Of a stretch of DNA of 45,876 nt, positions 16,197 to 24,460 are shown piece after piece (within the stretch, counting starts at the first letter, position 1; each line of letters opens with the position of its first letter). The translations under genes were made by a program, and so were the position numbers. Origin of the DNA: Methanobacteriota archaeon (GTDB lineage Archaea > Thermoplasmatota > Poseidoniia > Poseidoniales > Thalassarchaeaceae); assembly GCA_002730095.1 (NCBI GenBank), contig PBZE01000047.1, positions 1 through 45,876 on the forward strand, written 5' to 3'. The notes under the pieces were generated by a model. That model worked only from the letters and a program-made list of their open reading frames with translations. It made no database searches and was not told where the DNA came from.

Positions 16197-16952
16197 TTAT
16201 TTTGTGCAATTATTGCAATCTATCCCAGATCCCGCATGATCTGAGCAGAACCTGTTTCGGCATGTGTAGCATCTGAAGTCGAAGGCTGTGACCTCAGCAG
16301 AGCAACCGGGGTGGCCGCAATATTCCACATTAGGAGTGGATGAAGAGCCAACATGGGTCCCAGCCTTGAAGGCGTCCGCCTTGGCTCTCGACTCCTTGTC
16401 CGAGTCATATCCCTCCTCCCACCAGTCATCACCAACCTCCTCACTAGAATCTCTGGAGTTGTTTTCCTCTTGTAGTCCAAGAATCTTGATTACATAAGGG
16501 CTGGATAAAAAACGATTCTCAATACCGTATTGTTCTAATCTACGTTGACCATCCTCTCTGGATCTAATTTCCCCCCCTTTAACCTGTAGGAAATCTATCA
16601 GCCTATCATACGAGCGGATGTATCCGGGTGAGAGACTCCGATTCAGATCCAATGGTCTGCGAATCGGATATCCGCGATAATCAGTGGGAGCAGATGTCCT
16701 CCCAATCACGGGGGTCTTTCCTTGCTGGAAGCCGACGAACAGAAGCATCACGACTATTGGACCAAATGCGGAGAGACACGCATAGAATGCAACCCCTTCC
16801 CCGATTCCACTGGATATGAAAAGAGCTAGGAGAATTGCGGGGATAAAAAAGACAAGTTTGTTGTCGGTTCTTTCATCAACATATTTTATTCCCCCCCAAA
16901 CCCCGCTAAAAAATAAAATAATGAGCATTAATGCAATTTCTAGGCCTGACAA
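16197..16952 (-). CDS. Membrane protein with C-terminal AN1-like zinc finger
   Basis: A 251-aa protein with two or three N-terminal membrane segments (about 4-20, 33-50, 56-75), a soluble middle part, an acidic linker (about 165-205) and a C-terminal zinc finger. In the finger, cysteines and a histidine are spaced CGHPGC...FRCYTCRNRFCSDHAGSGIDCNNC in two short parts, close to an AN1-type finger (FxCxxCxxxFCxxH). The middle region (PGYIRSYDRLIDFLQVKGG...RRLEQYGIENRFL) may be a small helical DNA- or protein-binding unit. AN1 fingers often bind ubiquitin-like or chaperone partners in eukaryotes; here the role is unknown. Confidence 0.65.
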   Translation of the reverse strand: MSGLEIALMLIILFFSGVWGGIKYVDERTDNKLVFFIPAILLALFISSGIGEGVAFYACLSAFGPIVVMLLFVGFQQGKTPVIGRTSAPTDYRGYPIRRPLDLNRSLSPGYIRSYDRLIDFLQVKGGEIRSREDGQRRLEQYGIENRFLSSPYVIKILGLQEENNSRDSSEEVGDDWWEEGYDSDKESRAKADAFKAGTHVGSSSTPNVEYCGHPGCSAEVTAFDFRCYTCRNRFCSDHAGSGIDCNNCTK

Positions 16953-16964
16953 AGCTATCCCTCA

Positions 16965-17069
16965 AAGGAGTAGCCAAGGCGCTGTCCCGGCGCCTTGGCC
17001 GGTGAAGTACCTGAGATTGATGCGTAGCATCTGCAGTCACTGCCCTATCGGGCTCCTTCTCTGGGACAT
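16965..17069. ncRNA. Candidate structured RNA with pseudoknot
   Basis: The 190-base gap 16953-17142 is visibly richer in G+C than its surroundings. It contains a perfect ten-base-pair hairpin (16973-16982 with 16990-16999), whose seven-base loop TGTCCCG is fully complementary, with one G-T pair, to TGGGACA at 17062-17068. Between lie short hairpins GATGC/GCATC (17019-17031) and GCCC/GGGC (17042-17053). AAGGAG (16965-16970) pairs with CTCCTT (17053-17058) around the whole. This is the layout of a compact pseudoknotted RNA. The strand is not decided: TATA-like sequences exist on both sides. It matches no RNA family I can name. Confidence 0.4.
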
Positions 17070-17142
17070 TACGCTCTAGGGGCTCTGAAACATAAACTAA
17101 ATCCCTTATTCCCCTTCCCCTCGCTTAATTATGTATAAATCA

Positions 17143-18441
17143 CTAGTTTCTGACCACTATTCTCATAGACGCTTCCACACTACCTGAAACTTCCCCTTCT
17201 CCCTCCCTAATTGGGAGCCCTAGACGAGAACAGAGCTCCAGATGGGGAGCGGACCATGGGTGTGCACACCTCTCACTTGCCCCATAACCAAGTACAGTCA
17301 ACGGCTCAACTTCTCCAACCCATTCGCCCTGTGCCATACGGCCGGTGATTCTTACCCATGCATGTTCGAATTTCCGAATATCATGCTCAAATTGATTCAA
17401 ACCTGCTCCCGATAACCGACTGAGGAGGAAATCACGGGGTATCGCACGAGGCACAATAGCAAGGGCCCTGACTCCATCACTGAGAAAAGCCACAGGCCCA
17501 ATATCCATCGAATCGAAGATCCCATTTGCCTTCTCCACCGCCTTTTTCATTTCACCCCATTTTTGAGGCAGCCAAACAACAATCGCTGAGCGATCTTTAG
17601 TTCCAGAAACATGACTGCTAACCTCTATACTGGTGTATTCAGAACCCTGATCTGAGTGCTTTCCAACATCTTTAGTACTGAATTTTGGCCATTTTATTGT
17701 TGGCATCGACAGAGGAGGATTCCTCGGAATCTCAATTGCAGAGGAGTGTCTAGGAATCAAGTCAATCCATTCATCCACTGGAAGATCTAACCAATCTTCC
17801 TGCATTATGGTACATTGCCATCCAGTTGCCCCATGAAGTGTTCCTGGGACTCTGATAATCCGACGAGTATCTGCGGTTACTACGGGATCAACAGGAAATC
17901 CAGCCTCAATCACCCTCTCCAATAATTCCTTCCGACTCCTACGAACCTCCTGCTCTCTTCTTACTGGATCCGGCTCTGAAAAGAGACTACGATCAGGGTC
18001 TCTTGCGATAATGTGGAATCCCTTACTGCCCGAAAAGCAGATGTGCTTAATATCCAATTCAGTGTTCTCTAGAAGCCAATCTCTGACTCCTTGAGTCGCT
18101 GATCTGGCCTGCTCTAGCTTCGTCTTGCAAAAGGGACGGATATCAATATCGAAGACAACGAGATGATCAAGGAGTATGGGATAAGGCCTTTTTGTATCCT
18201 TCAGTCTAGGCAGATTTACTGGATTAATCCATGAAGATGTTGAGACATAAACGTCTGTTGGCATGCATCCACTGAAATCTTGTATCAGCTTCTTTCCTGT
18301 AGATATCCTACGTCGCGAAGTTATCCACGGTCCTTTCAGAGATTTCCATCTAAATTGGTGCTGAGATGGTTTTGAAAGCCAAGTGAGGTCTATCTCCCCC
18401 ATCTCTGAGTAGTGTCTTTCGAGATTTTCCTCAGTCCACAT
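17143..18441 (-). CDS. priS: DNA primase small (catalytic) subunit PriS
   Basis: The archaeo-eukaryotic primase catalytic subunit, which makes primers for DNA replication together with PriL. The catalytic metal-binding VFDID (D98, D100) is present, followed by FSGSKGFHI (S137-I144, with the nucleotide-contacting histidine H143), and further on VDPVVTADTRRIIRVPGTLHG (about 184-204). The open frame runs up to 18639, but the ATG at 18441 gives the N-terminus MWTEENLERHYSEMG, which is where archaeal PriS proteins begin, so 432 aa is preferred. The longer form would run into the start of the divergent gene. No PriL gene is in the window. Confidence 0.87.
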   Translation of the reverse strand: MWTEENLERHYSEMGEIDLTWLSKPSQHQFRWKSLKGPWITSRRRISTGKKLIQDFSGCMPTDVYVSTSSWINPVNLPRLKDTKRPYPILLDHLVVFDIDIRPFCKTKLEQARSATQGVRDWLLENTELDIKHICFSGSKGFHIIARDPDRSLFSEPDPVRREQEVRRSRKELLERVIEAGFPVDPVVTADTRRIIRVPGTLHGATGWQCTIMQEDWLDLPVDEWIDLIPRHSSAIEIPRNPPLSMPTIKWPKFSTKDVGKHSDQGSEYTSIEVSSHVSGTKDRSAIVVWLPQKWGEMKKAVEKANGIFDSMDIGPVAFLSDGVRALAIVPRAIPRDFLLSRLSGAGLNQFEHDIRKFEHAWVRITGRMAQGEWVGEVEPLTVLGYGASERCAHPWSAPHLELCSRLGLPIREGEGEVSGSVEASMRIVVRN

Positions 18442-18519
18442 GACAGTCCCCCTATGCCCAAGAAGGGACTCCAGACTTTGTTTTATTCCAAATATGTCGT
18501 CATTTGACTCGGTGGGTTC

Positions 18520-19593
18520 ATGGGGCTCACTACTCTCGGAGTATCGTTGAGCGAAGAAAAAGGAGCCAAGGGACGAAGAGGCCGTCGTAGGGATAGACGC
18601 CGTTCTGAAGGTATTGACGCCTCTAAACAAAGAGTCCAAGACATGGATTCAGAGTCGATAAAGAGGGCCTTGGGGAGATTCACCGCAGATCCACTTCCCA
18701 TGGGTTTCCCTCTCGAAATAGATCCTCCTCCAAGAAGAGTAGATGTGAAATGGGAGCTAAACGCAGTTTCAAGGGAGGTCCAAAATAGGACCGGAGAGAT
18801 AGTTAGCAAGAGAGGAGAATTCGGATTCCTGCCACAAGAAAGAGTAGATGAAATCGCCTCGCAAATCGAAGAACTGCCAATCTCTCTTGAGCAAGCACTC
18901 TCTCTAAGGAACGCTTTGAATCAGGAGAAGAGCGTTTACTCTCATCATAAGCTAATGCGTAGATCTAACGAATTGAATCGTAGGTATAATTCAGGAGAGG
19001 ATGTCATTTCCCTCTCAAAGAGATTTGACGCCCCTCCAGTGAACACATTCAGGGCAATCCTAACAGGAAGAGGATGGTCAAAGAACAGAATCAAGGAGTC
19101 GCTCAAGCAACCTTCGAAGATGAAGACGAGGGATAGAGAGCAATTCGAACTAGCAGAGTCAATGGATAGGGTGAGCTCAGTGAACCAGGATGAGACCCAC
19201 AAGGCATCGATGGTTTTTGAGGATGTCTTGTACCTCTTCTTTGACTCCATAGGAGTCAGATATAGAACTCAGGAGCAACTAATGGCCGAGCAAAAGAAAT
19301 CGGAGGGGAGGGCCGTAATTACTCCGGACTTACTTATGATCGACGATGTCAGAATAAATGGGGTCCCATGTGCTTGGATAGATGCAAAGCATTTCTTTGG
19401 GGCCGATCTGAAGTTTCCCAGGAAGAAAACTCAGAAGCAAGTTGATAGATACGTCGCGGAATACGGGCATGGCGCCATTGTTTACAGGCATGGTTTCTGT
19501 TCAGGGTTGAAGATAAACGGTGCTGAGCAACTAGATGCTAGTCCACTTGACCTTACCCTTCTAGACAAATTTCACGAGGAGTCCAACTCATAG
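18520..19593 (+). CDS. TPD-motif protein, archaeal CDIN1 (C15orf41)-like putative nuclease
   Basis: A 357-aa protein whose C-terminal third matches the TPD family. The name-giving TPD is at residues 268-270, followed by WIDAKHFFGA (D288-K290) and VDRYVAEYGHGAIVYRHGF. The human member is the CDAN1-interacting nuclease CDIN1; the fold is PD-(D/E)XK-like, and D270 and D288/K290 fit that active site. The middle part (about 130-190) is helical and holds SLSKRFDAPPVNTFRAIL, a helix-turn-helix-like stretch. The N-terminus from 18520 is highly basic (KGRRGRRRDRRR); a shorter form from the ATG at 18643 is possible. It is divergent from priS and overlaps the pantoate kinase end by six bases. It may act in DNA repair or replication, by inference. 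Confidence 0.7.
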   Translation: MGLTTLGVSLSEEKGAKGRRGRRRDRRRSEGIDASKQRVQDMDSESIKRALGRFTADPLPMGFPLEIDPPPRRVDVKWELNAVSREVQNRTGEIVSKRGEFGFLPQERVDEIASQIEELPISLEQALSLRNALNQEKSVYSHHKLMRRSNELNRRYNSGEDVISLSKRFDAPPVNTFRAILTGRGWSKNRIKESLKQPSKMKTRDREQFELAESMDRVSSVNQDETHKASMVFEDVLYLFFDSIGVRYRTQEQLMAEQKKSEGRAVITPDLLMIDDVRINGVPCAWIDAKHFFGADLKFPRKKTQKQVDRYVAEYGHGAIVYRHGFCSGLKINGAEQLDASPLDLTLLDKFHEESNS

Positions 19594-20565
19594 AATATTC
19601 CCTATTCTGGTTAAAATTGTGGATAATCCCTTCTGATTCAGACTTTTCATTATTGATTCGACATTTCCTAAAGTAGAATTAATACTAGTGGGGACAATCG
19701 CAACACTAGTTCCCAACATGCAAAGTAGAGGAGTACTGTTCTCGCCCATTTCAAACTCCTGAATCGAAGCCTCGCATGTCTTCAGAACATTGGCTCTGGC
19801 AGGCTCCTCGGAAAGTCCACTGTCTAGTGAAAAGCCCTTTGAGCTACTGACTAAATCGCCCCACCTAGACTCGTCCCAAGTACCCTCAAGAAGGCGTCTC
19901 AGATTTTCATTTCCAGAACTTGTTATTGTTGACTTCCAGACCGGGTCTTCAATATACATCGAAGTGTGCTTACTGTACTCGCTATCCCATGCAAGGATAA
20001 TATCCACATCAGATTTCCAACCGACCGATTTACCGGGCCCACTTTCAAGAAGATGTCCGCTATACGGAGATCCCGGTGTCTTCCGAATAACTACGCCTCC
20101 AGCAGCCAAGGCAGTCACATCACCAAGGCCACTGGACCTTTCTCGGTCTATTAGATGAGCAACCAATAGGGATCGCCTCTTACTTTCCTCGTATGGAATT
20201 CCAACTGCTCGTTGCAAGGAATCACAGAATGCAATCGAACCAGCAGCCGACATTCCGAAACCCTGTCCAACTGGTAGGCCAAGCTTTACTGTGATGTCCC
20301 AGCTATATTCAAGAATCTCTGGAACCATTTTACCGATAACCTGGAGGGCATGGACATACATCTCTGAATCCCCATCATACCCAAGGAAGGAAACCTCGAT
20401 GCCAACACCCCCTTCGCTTCCTCTGGCTATCACCTCAACTCCGTCTTCCAGACAAATACCAGCCCCTAGGCTACCTTGATATGTTGGCTCAGGAGACTCG
20501 TCCTCTACAGTGAAGATGAGGGTGACATGGCCGCCGCTATGTCCACGACCGAGTAGGTCAGGCAT
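19588..20565 (-). CDS. Pantoate kinase (GHMP kinase, archaeal CoA pathway)
   Basis: An archaeal GHMP-superfamily kinase predicted to phosphorylate pantoate, the step before phosphopantothenate synthetase in archaeal CoA biosynthesis. Diagnostic segments are GRGHSGGHVTLIF (6-18), GSLGAGICLEDGV (31-43), the GHMP phosphate-binding loop PVGQGFGMSAAGS (98-110) and GLGDVTALAAGG (146-157). At 325 aa it is near the family length. It lies 39 bases after rpo3 on the same strand, so it is probably co-transcribed with the ribosomal/RNAP genes, in the place where L18e usually follows. The phosphopantothenate synthetase partner is not nearby. Confidence 0.82.
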   Translation of the reverse strand: MPDLLGRGHSGGHVTLIFTVEDESPEPTYQGSLGAGICLEDGVEVIARGSEGGVGIEVSFLGYDGDSEMYVHALQVIGKMVPEILEYSWDITVKLGLPVGQGFGMSAAGSIAFCDSLQRAVGIPYEESKRRSLLVAHLIDRERSSGLGDVTALAAGGVVIRKTPGSPYSGHLLESGPGKSVGWKSDVDIILAWDSEYSKHTSMYIEDPVWKSTITSSGNENLRRLLEGTWDESRWGDLVSSSKGFSLDSGLSEEPARANVLKTCEASIQEFEMGENSTPLLCMLGTSVAIVPTSINSTLGNVESIMKSLNQKGLSTILTRIGNIL

Positions 20566-20604
20566 AGTAGGTCCCTAGCCGTGAGAGGAAATAATATATC
20601 CCGC

Positions 20605-21492
20605 TCAGAGTACTGCCTTTAGATCGCCCTCGATACCACCGAATCTACTCGAAAGCTCTGATACGGCCATCTCAAAGGCGACCTTTGGATTCATCGAGCC
20701 ATCGGTCTCGAAGGATAGAATGAACTCTTCAGGAACATCTTCCAGAACTACAGCGTCATTGAACTCTCTAGACTCTTCTGTTCCAGAGCCCACATGATTC
20801 AAGTCGTCCCTCAGTTGATCGACCTTATCGAAGTCCACCAACTTGCCATCCTTGTCGAAGTCGCTGGACTTAATTGCCAATCCTAAGTCCCATAGGATCT
20901 TGGATCTGGACTTCGTTTTGATGACACCTATTTGTCTAGGGATGAAGGACACACCACTGACAGGAGACCACTTGACGTGATCTCTTCCTCTGCCCATAAC
21001 TGCAGTGGCTGAGAATTCTATCATCTGTCCTTGAAACAGCTTAGTGATTGGGATTGATTGATACTTCTTTGAGATGAAACCATCTGCATCACCTAGGAAA
21101 TTTAAGTCTCCAGCGGTGACCCAAACTCCCTCTTTGGACCCCTTAACCTGACAGTAATAGAGCATTGTACATAGGGCGCACCCTCTGTCTTCTTCAACCA
21201 TCTCTGCACAATTTGGGCATTCATCTTGGAAGTAGAACTCATCATGCTTAGTTGGTATTGGTATCATAGCCAACCTCTGTGCGATAACCTCGTCTGGAAG
21301 AGGCCCATCGGTTTCCCATACTTCGCCATCTTCAACTTCCGTCTTCTTAACGAATCTTACAGTATCTATGGCCATCTTAGGAGTGTCTGCCATAAGCGTC
21401 CTCCTAATCGAATTCACAAAAGCCCTATCAGTTTCTTTCAATAGAATCTTTATTTTTTCTTCGTCCTCATAGAGAATCTCTGCCTTAACCAT
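20605..21492 (-). CDS. rpo3: DNA-directed RNA polymerase subunit Rpo3 (D)
   Basis: The archaeal alpha-like subunit that nucleates RNA polymerase assembly with Rpo11. The N-terminal dimerisation motif is KETDRAFVNSIRRTLMADTPKMAID (about 19-43, given here as its ends), followed by DEVIAQRLAMIPI (67-79). A ferredoxin-like insertion carries five cysteines: C92, C95, C105, C108 and C114. This arrangement could hold an Fe-S cluster as in some archaeal D subunits. At 295 aa it is at the long end for the family. The ATG at 21492 has GAGGTG at a normal distance. It is the fourth gene of S13-S4-S11-Rpo3. Confidence 0.95.
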   Translation of the reverse strand: MVKAEILYEDEEKIKILLKETDRAFVNSIRRTLMADTPKMAIDTVRFVKKTEVEDGEVWETDGPLPDEVIAQRLAMIPIPTKHDEFYFQDECPNCAEMVEEDRGCALCTMLYYCQVKGSKEGVWVTAGDLNFLGDADGFISKKYQSIPITKLFQGQMIEFSATAVMGRGRDHVKWSPVSGVSFIPRQIGVIKTKSRSKILWDLGLAIKSSDFDKDGKLVDFDKVDQLRDDLNHVGSGTEESREFNDAVVLEDVPEEFILSFETDGSMNPKVAFEMAVSELSSRFGGIEGDLKAVL

Positions 21493-21502
21493 AATTCACA
21501 CC

Positions 21503-21883
21503 TCAGACTCGCCTACCCCGGCGACCTCCCTTAGACTTGGTACCATCAGTAGGTATGGGAGTTACATCTTCGATCCTCGTTATCTGCATTCCAGCCCTAG
21601 TTAGAGCTCTGATTGCAGAGGTAGCACCAGGAGCACTATGTGATTTGTTTCCACCAGCTCCTCTATACTTCACTATAACCTGATTGAAATCCTTCTCAAC
21701 GAGCATCTCAGCTATCCTTTCCGCGGCTCTCATTGAGGCAAACGAACTGGATTTCTCCGACCCTCCCTTTGTCACCATTCCTCCAGAAACCTTGCAGATA
21801 GTCTCAGATCCAGTGAGATCTGTGGCTGTCATCAACACATTGTTATGTGTTGTGAAGATATGTAGAATTGCTTTGTGAGACAT
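21503..21883 (-). CDS. rps11: 30S ribosomal protein S11 (uS11)
   Basis: A small-subunit platform protein that binds 16S rRNA near the decoding region. The sequence shows typical archaeal S11 parts: [36 protein letters not shown], the [20 protein letters not shown] core and the basic C-terminus [17 protein letters not shown]. The ATG at 21883 overlaps the S4 stop as TGATG, giving 126 aa; a TTG one codon earlier is less likely. Coupled translation with S4 is probable. Confidence 0.96.
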   Translation of the reverse strand: MSHKAILHIFTTHNNVLMTATDLTGSETICKVSGGMVTKGGSEKSSSFASMRAAERIAEMLVEKDFNQVIVKYRGAGGNKSHSAPGATSAIRALTRAGMQITRIEDVTPIPTDGTKSKGGRRGRRV

Positions 21884-22566
21884 CAATTACCACTCTCCGG
21901 GATGGTGTCCTCAACTGTAGGTGCTGTTGCTTCACCGGCCTTGATATCATCAACAAAGGTATCTGCGACCTTTACTGGCCCGCCTACTGTCTCTGCCTCT
22001 TCTTCGGATGTATCAACAGTTGCTCTCATCTTCTCTAAATCCTGCCTAAATGGATGATCAGGGTCCTCATACTTCGATCCAGATGTGTATCTCAGTAGCT
22101 CCTCTTCATCCCTCAGAACGTGATATCCGGGAACAGTCATCTTCTGCTCGCCGATCGAGATGTGGCCGTGAACAATAAGATTCCTAGCTGCCCTCATTGA
22201 GGGTGCTAGACCCTTGTAGTATACTTGTGACTGGAGCCTTCTTGCCAGCATCAGCTCGACATCTATCTGAAGAATGCTATCCAAGCTAGATCCGTCAGAG
22301 AGAAGCCCCTTCCTAGTCAGGGAGTTGACCAAATCTTCTTTCTCCCTAGCGTAGTGACCTTCCGAGGTATCGACCCTCCCAATTAGCTTCATTGCCTGGT
22401 TTCTATGCCTTCTGAGAGCTGATTTCTCTCTCCAGATCTCTCTCATTCCACCGACTTTCTTTAGTCCGTACTTGGCCTTCAAAGCATGCTCTTCCTCAAT
22501 TCTAGCTTGTTTCCAAGGATGTGTAGGTGTTTGTGTCTTAGGTCTTGCAAATTTTGGATCGCCCAT
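21883..22566 (-). CDS. rps4: 30S ribosomal protein S4 (uS4)
   Basis: A primary 16S rRNA-binding assembly protein. It is recognised by the archaeal N-terminus [41 protein letters not shown] and the S4 RNA-binding domain ([20 protein letters not shown]...[20 protein letters not shown]). At 227 aa it has an acidic, alanine/valine-rich tail of about 40 residues after the S4 domain that is longer than in many archaea. The ATG at 22566 has GAGGTGAT five bases upstream. It follows S13 by nine bases. Confidence 0.96.
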   Translation of the reverse strand: MGDPKFARPKTQTPTHPWKQARIEEEHALKAKYGLKKVGGMREIWREKSALRRHRNQAMKLIGRVDTSEGHYAREKEDLVNSLTRKGLLSDGSSLDSILQIDVELMLARRLQSQVYYKGLAPSMRAARNLIVHGHISIGEQKMTVPGYHVLRDEEELLRYTSGSKYEDPDHPFRQDLEKMRATVDTSEEEAETVGGPVKVADTFVDDIKAGEATAPTVEDTIPESGN

Positions 22567-22575
22567 CTAATCACC

Positions 22576-23043
22576 TCACTTCTTCCTCTGAACTCCGAGA
22601 GCAGAGCCCTTCCTTCCATTGCTTCGTAGTCTCTGGCCCCTGACCTTATGTCCACTTCTGTGCCTCATTCCTCGATAAGTCTTGATTCCAGCCATCCTAG
22701 CTATGTCATCATCCCTGGTCATTTTGACCTCTAGTGCAACAATATGAGCATCCTCATTTGTCTCAAGATCTCTCTGTCTATTCATGAGCCACCAAGGCAT
22801 TTCAGTCGCGTATGTCCCTATTGATTCTCTGAGCTTTTCTTGCTCTTCGTCGCTTAGGTGCCCCCCAAGCTTACTGCCATCGACACCAGAAAGACGACAA
22901 ATCATCTCTGCTGTCCTCATCCCAATCCCTTTGATAGAGCACAACCCAACGGAAATCTTCCTGAGCCCGTCTACGTCTGTGTCTGCAATTCTGATGATGT
23001 AAGAGAAGTCATCTCCCAGTTGTTTCTCATCTATTCCTGTCAT
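22576..23043 (-). CDS. rps13: 30S ribosomal protein S13 (uS13)
   Basis: A small-subunit head protein contacting the P-site tRNA and the 50S bridge. Typical segments are FSYIIRIADTDVDGLRKISVG, LCSIKGIGMRTAEMICRLSG (helix-two-turns-helix) and the C-terminal MRHRSGHKVRGQRLRSNGRKG. The open frame begins at a GTG at 23064, but the ATG at 23043 has GGGAGGA seven bases upstream and gives the usual archaeal length (155 aa), so it is preferred. It heads the S13-S4-S11-Rpo3 cluster; the 97-base gap upstream probably holds its promoter. Confidence 0.95.
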   Translation of the reverse strand: MTGIDEKQLGDDFSYIIRIADTDVDGLRKISVGLCSIKGIGMRTAEMICRLSGVDGSKLGGHLSDEEQEKLRESIGTYATEMPWWLMNRQRDLETNEDAHIVALEVKMTRDDDIARMAGIKTYRGMRHRSGHKVRGQRLRSNGRKGSALGVQRKK

Positions 23044-23140
23044 GTACGGTCCTCCCGCGTTCACCGGTCACCCAGTGGCTGTTAAGCATCCGGGCGACCA
23101 ACCATCCCTATTTGAACCGATTGGAGGACAAAGGGCCCCC

Positions 23141-24445
23141 TCAATCCTCTCTACAGACTACAAACATGCTGTAATCACCGGTTTCTCGGGAAAGCTCGAT
23201 ATCGACCATGAACGAACGTGAGCCCTCGACCTCCCTCATCGCTTTGTGAAGCCTTCTCTGGAGTTTCGGATGCATCTCCGGATCTAGAGAACATCTCAAA
23301 GTAACACTGCCTATCTCTAGCCTAGCAAGAGATGAAGCGATCTGTGCAATTGTATGCTCTTCAGGTGGCGAAAGCCTGTGTTGTACTACCTGTCCCGTTG
23401 AGACCACGAAACCTCTGACATCGTCGTCTTCGCTAATTGGCTCAGTATGTATTAGCAGCGGCCTCCTCCCTTCTGTTCTAATCCATGAGTATCCAGAACC
23501 ATCAGGTATAGCCTTCGAAATCCAATCATCTTGCAAACCACTCTCTAGTACTACCGGGTCAACTATAGTGATCCATGACTCGAATGGAGGGGGCTCGAGT
23601 AGTCTTATCCCGATTACTTCATTTTCATCTCCTTCGATTTCGGACATGATATTCTTGGTGCCCATTCTAATACATCTTCTAGGTTGACTGGAAGATAGCG
23701 ATCCTATCCATAACGATAGCCTATCTACTCGTCCACCCCCACGACTCATCCATTCCCAGGTCCTTGAATACCCGGGAAACACCCTTTCGACTATTTCATC
23801 AACCATCGATCTTTGTCCAGAATCAAGTCTGGGGGACAAGTCAAGGAGTATACAGGGGCCTCGTGGACCGAGCTCCAAGTATTGCTTCCAAGAAGATAAG
23901 ACGGATTCTATGGAAGGCTCCATCTCATCTATGTGGTGCTTCTGAGCATCCCGGGGTCTTGCAGGATCAAGGTGCAACATAGCTACAGGGGGGTGAGCCC
24001 TAGTTCCTGATTCTCGAAGGCTCGACCAGAACTCATTCATCACTCCCTCTGAATCAGTGCTATCCCCAATAATCACTCTGTCCATGGATCTCTGGATGTC
24101 ATCAGAATCAGCAGCCGCAAACATATTTGCCGCACACAAGACAGCCACGTTACCGTCTATTTCCACTCCTAGGGAAGGTCTTTTTAGAACATTTGAATAT
24201 GCGATTAGCTGTAATCCAGAACCCACTGCTGCATCCAATATTATGCCCGGCCCCAATGATGCTGGATCTATCTGATTCGCACGAGCTAGAGCTACTCCCC
24301 AAGGTGTAGAAAGCCTGCGCATTTGCTCAGTCAGGTGGAACTCAGGCTCACCCTTTCTGGCCGACTTTGCACCTACTCTATTTTCTGCCTCATTGGCAAC
24401 CGACTTGGATGGTTTTACAGTTGCATGTGAATTCTCCTCAGACAT
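23141..24445 (-). CDS. Class I SAM-dependent methyltransferase with THUMP-like domain
   Basis: A 434-aa protein with a Rossmann-type methyltransferase core. Motif I is ILDAAVGSG (69-77), motif II GVEID (93-97), a possible motif III/IV DST then MLHLDPARP (DPARP at 160-164). The DPARP sequence and the C-terminal beta-rich region fit the THUMP-like methyltransferase family seen in bacteria and archaea, which is thought to modify RNA; the target is unknown. The first 35 residues are charged and probably disordered. It lies between the FKBP-like gene (15 bases) and S13 on the same strand, in keeping with a ribosome or tRNA-related task. Confidence 0.7.
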   Translation of the reverse strand: MSEENSHATVKPSKSVANEAENRVGAKSARKGEPEFHLTEQMRRLSTPWGVALARANQIDPASLGPGIILDAAVGSGLQLIAYSNVLKRPSLGVEIDGNVAVLCAANMFAAADSDDIQRSMDRVIIGDSTDSEGVMNEFWSSLRESGTRAHPPVAMLHLDPARPRDAQKHHIDEMEPSIESVLSSWKQYLELGPRGPCILLDLSPRLDSGQRSMVDEIVERVFPGYSRTWEWMSRGGGRVDRLSLWIGSLSSSQPRRCIRMGTKNIMSEIEGDENEVIGIRLLEPPPFESWITIVDPVVLESGLQDDWISKAIPDGSGYSWIRTEGRRPLLIHTEPISEDDDVRGFVVSTGQVVQHRLSPPEEHTIAQIASSLARLEIGSVTLRCSLDPEMHPKLQRRLHKAMREVEGSRSFMVDIELSRETGDYSMFVVCRED

Positions 24446-24460
24446 TCCTCGCCCTCCAAT

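Noticed and set aside
13407-16952. Restriction or defence island
   Set aside because: The helicase has no nuclease, methylase or other defence gene beside it; the neighbours are housekeeping genes.
16985-17055. TPP or cobalamin riboswitch (CTGAGA and a CACTG-like sequence in the gap)
   Set aside because: Only short fragments agree; the other required boxes are missing and no thiamine or cobalamin gene follows.
17143-17260. A possible SRP RNA or RNase P RNA near the GC-rich gap
   Set aside because: The conserved motifs of these RNAs were looked for in 16953-17142 and its flank and were not found; the structured region is only about 105 bases.
18442-18639. N-terminal extension of PriS
   Set aside because: The added residues have no similarity to primases, are rich in Ser/Thr and would overlap the divergent gene; ATG 18441 gives the normal N-terminus.
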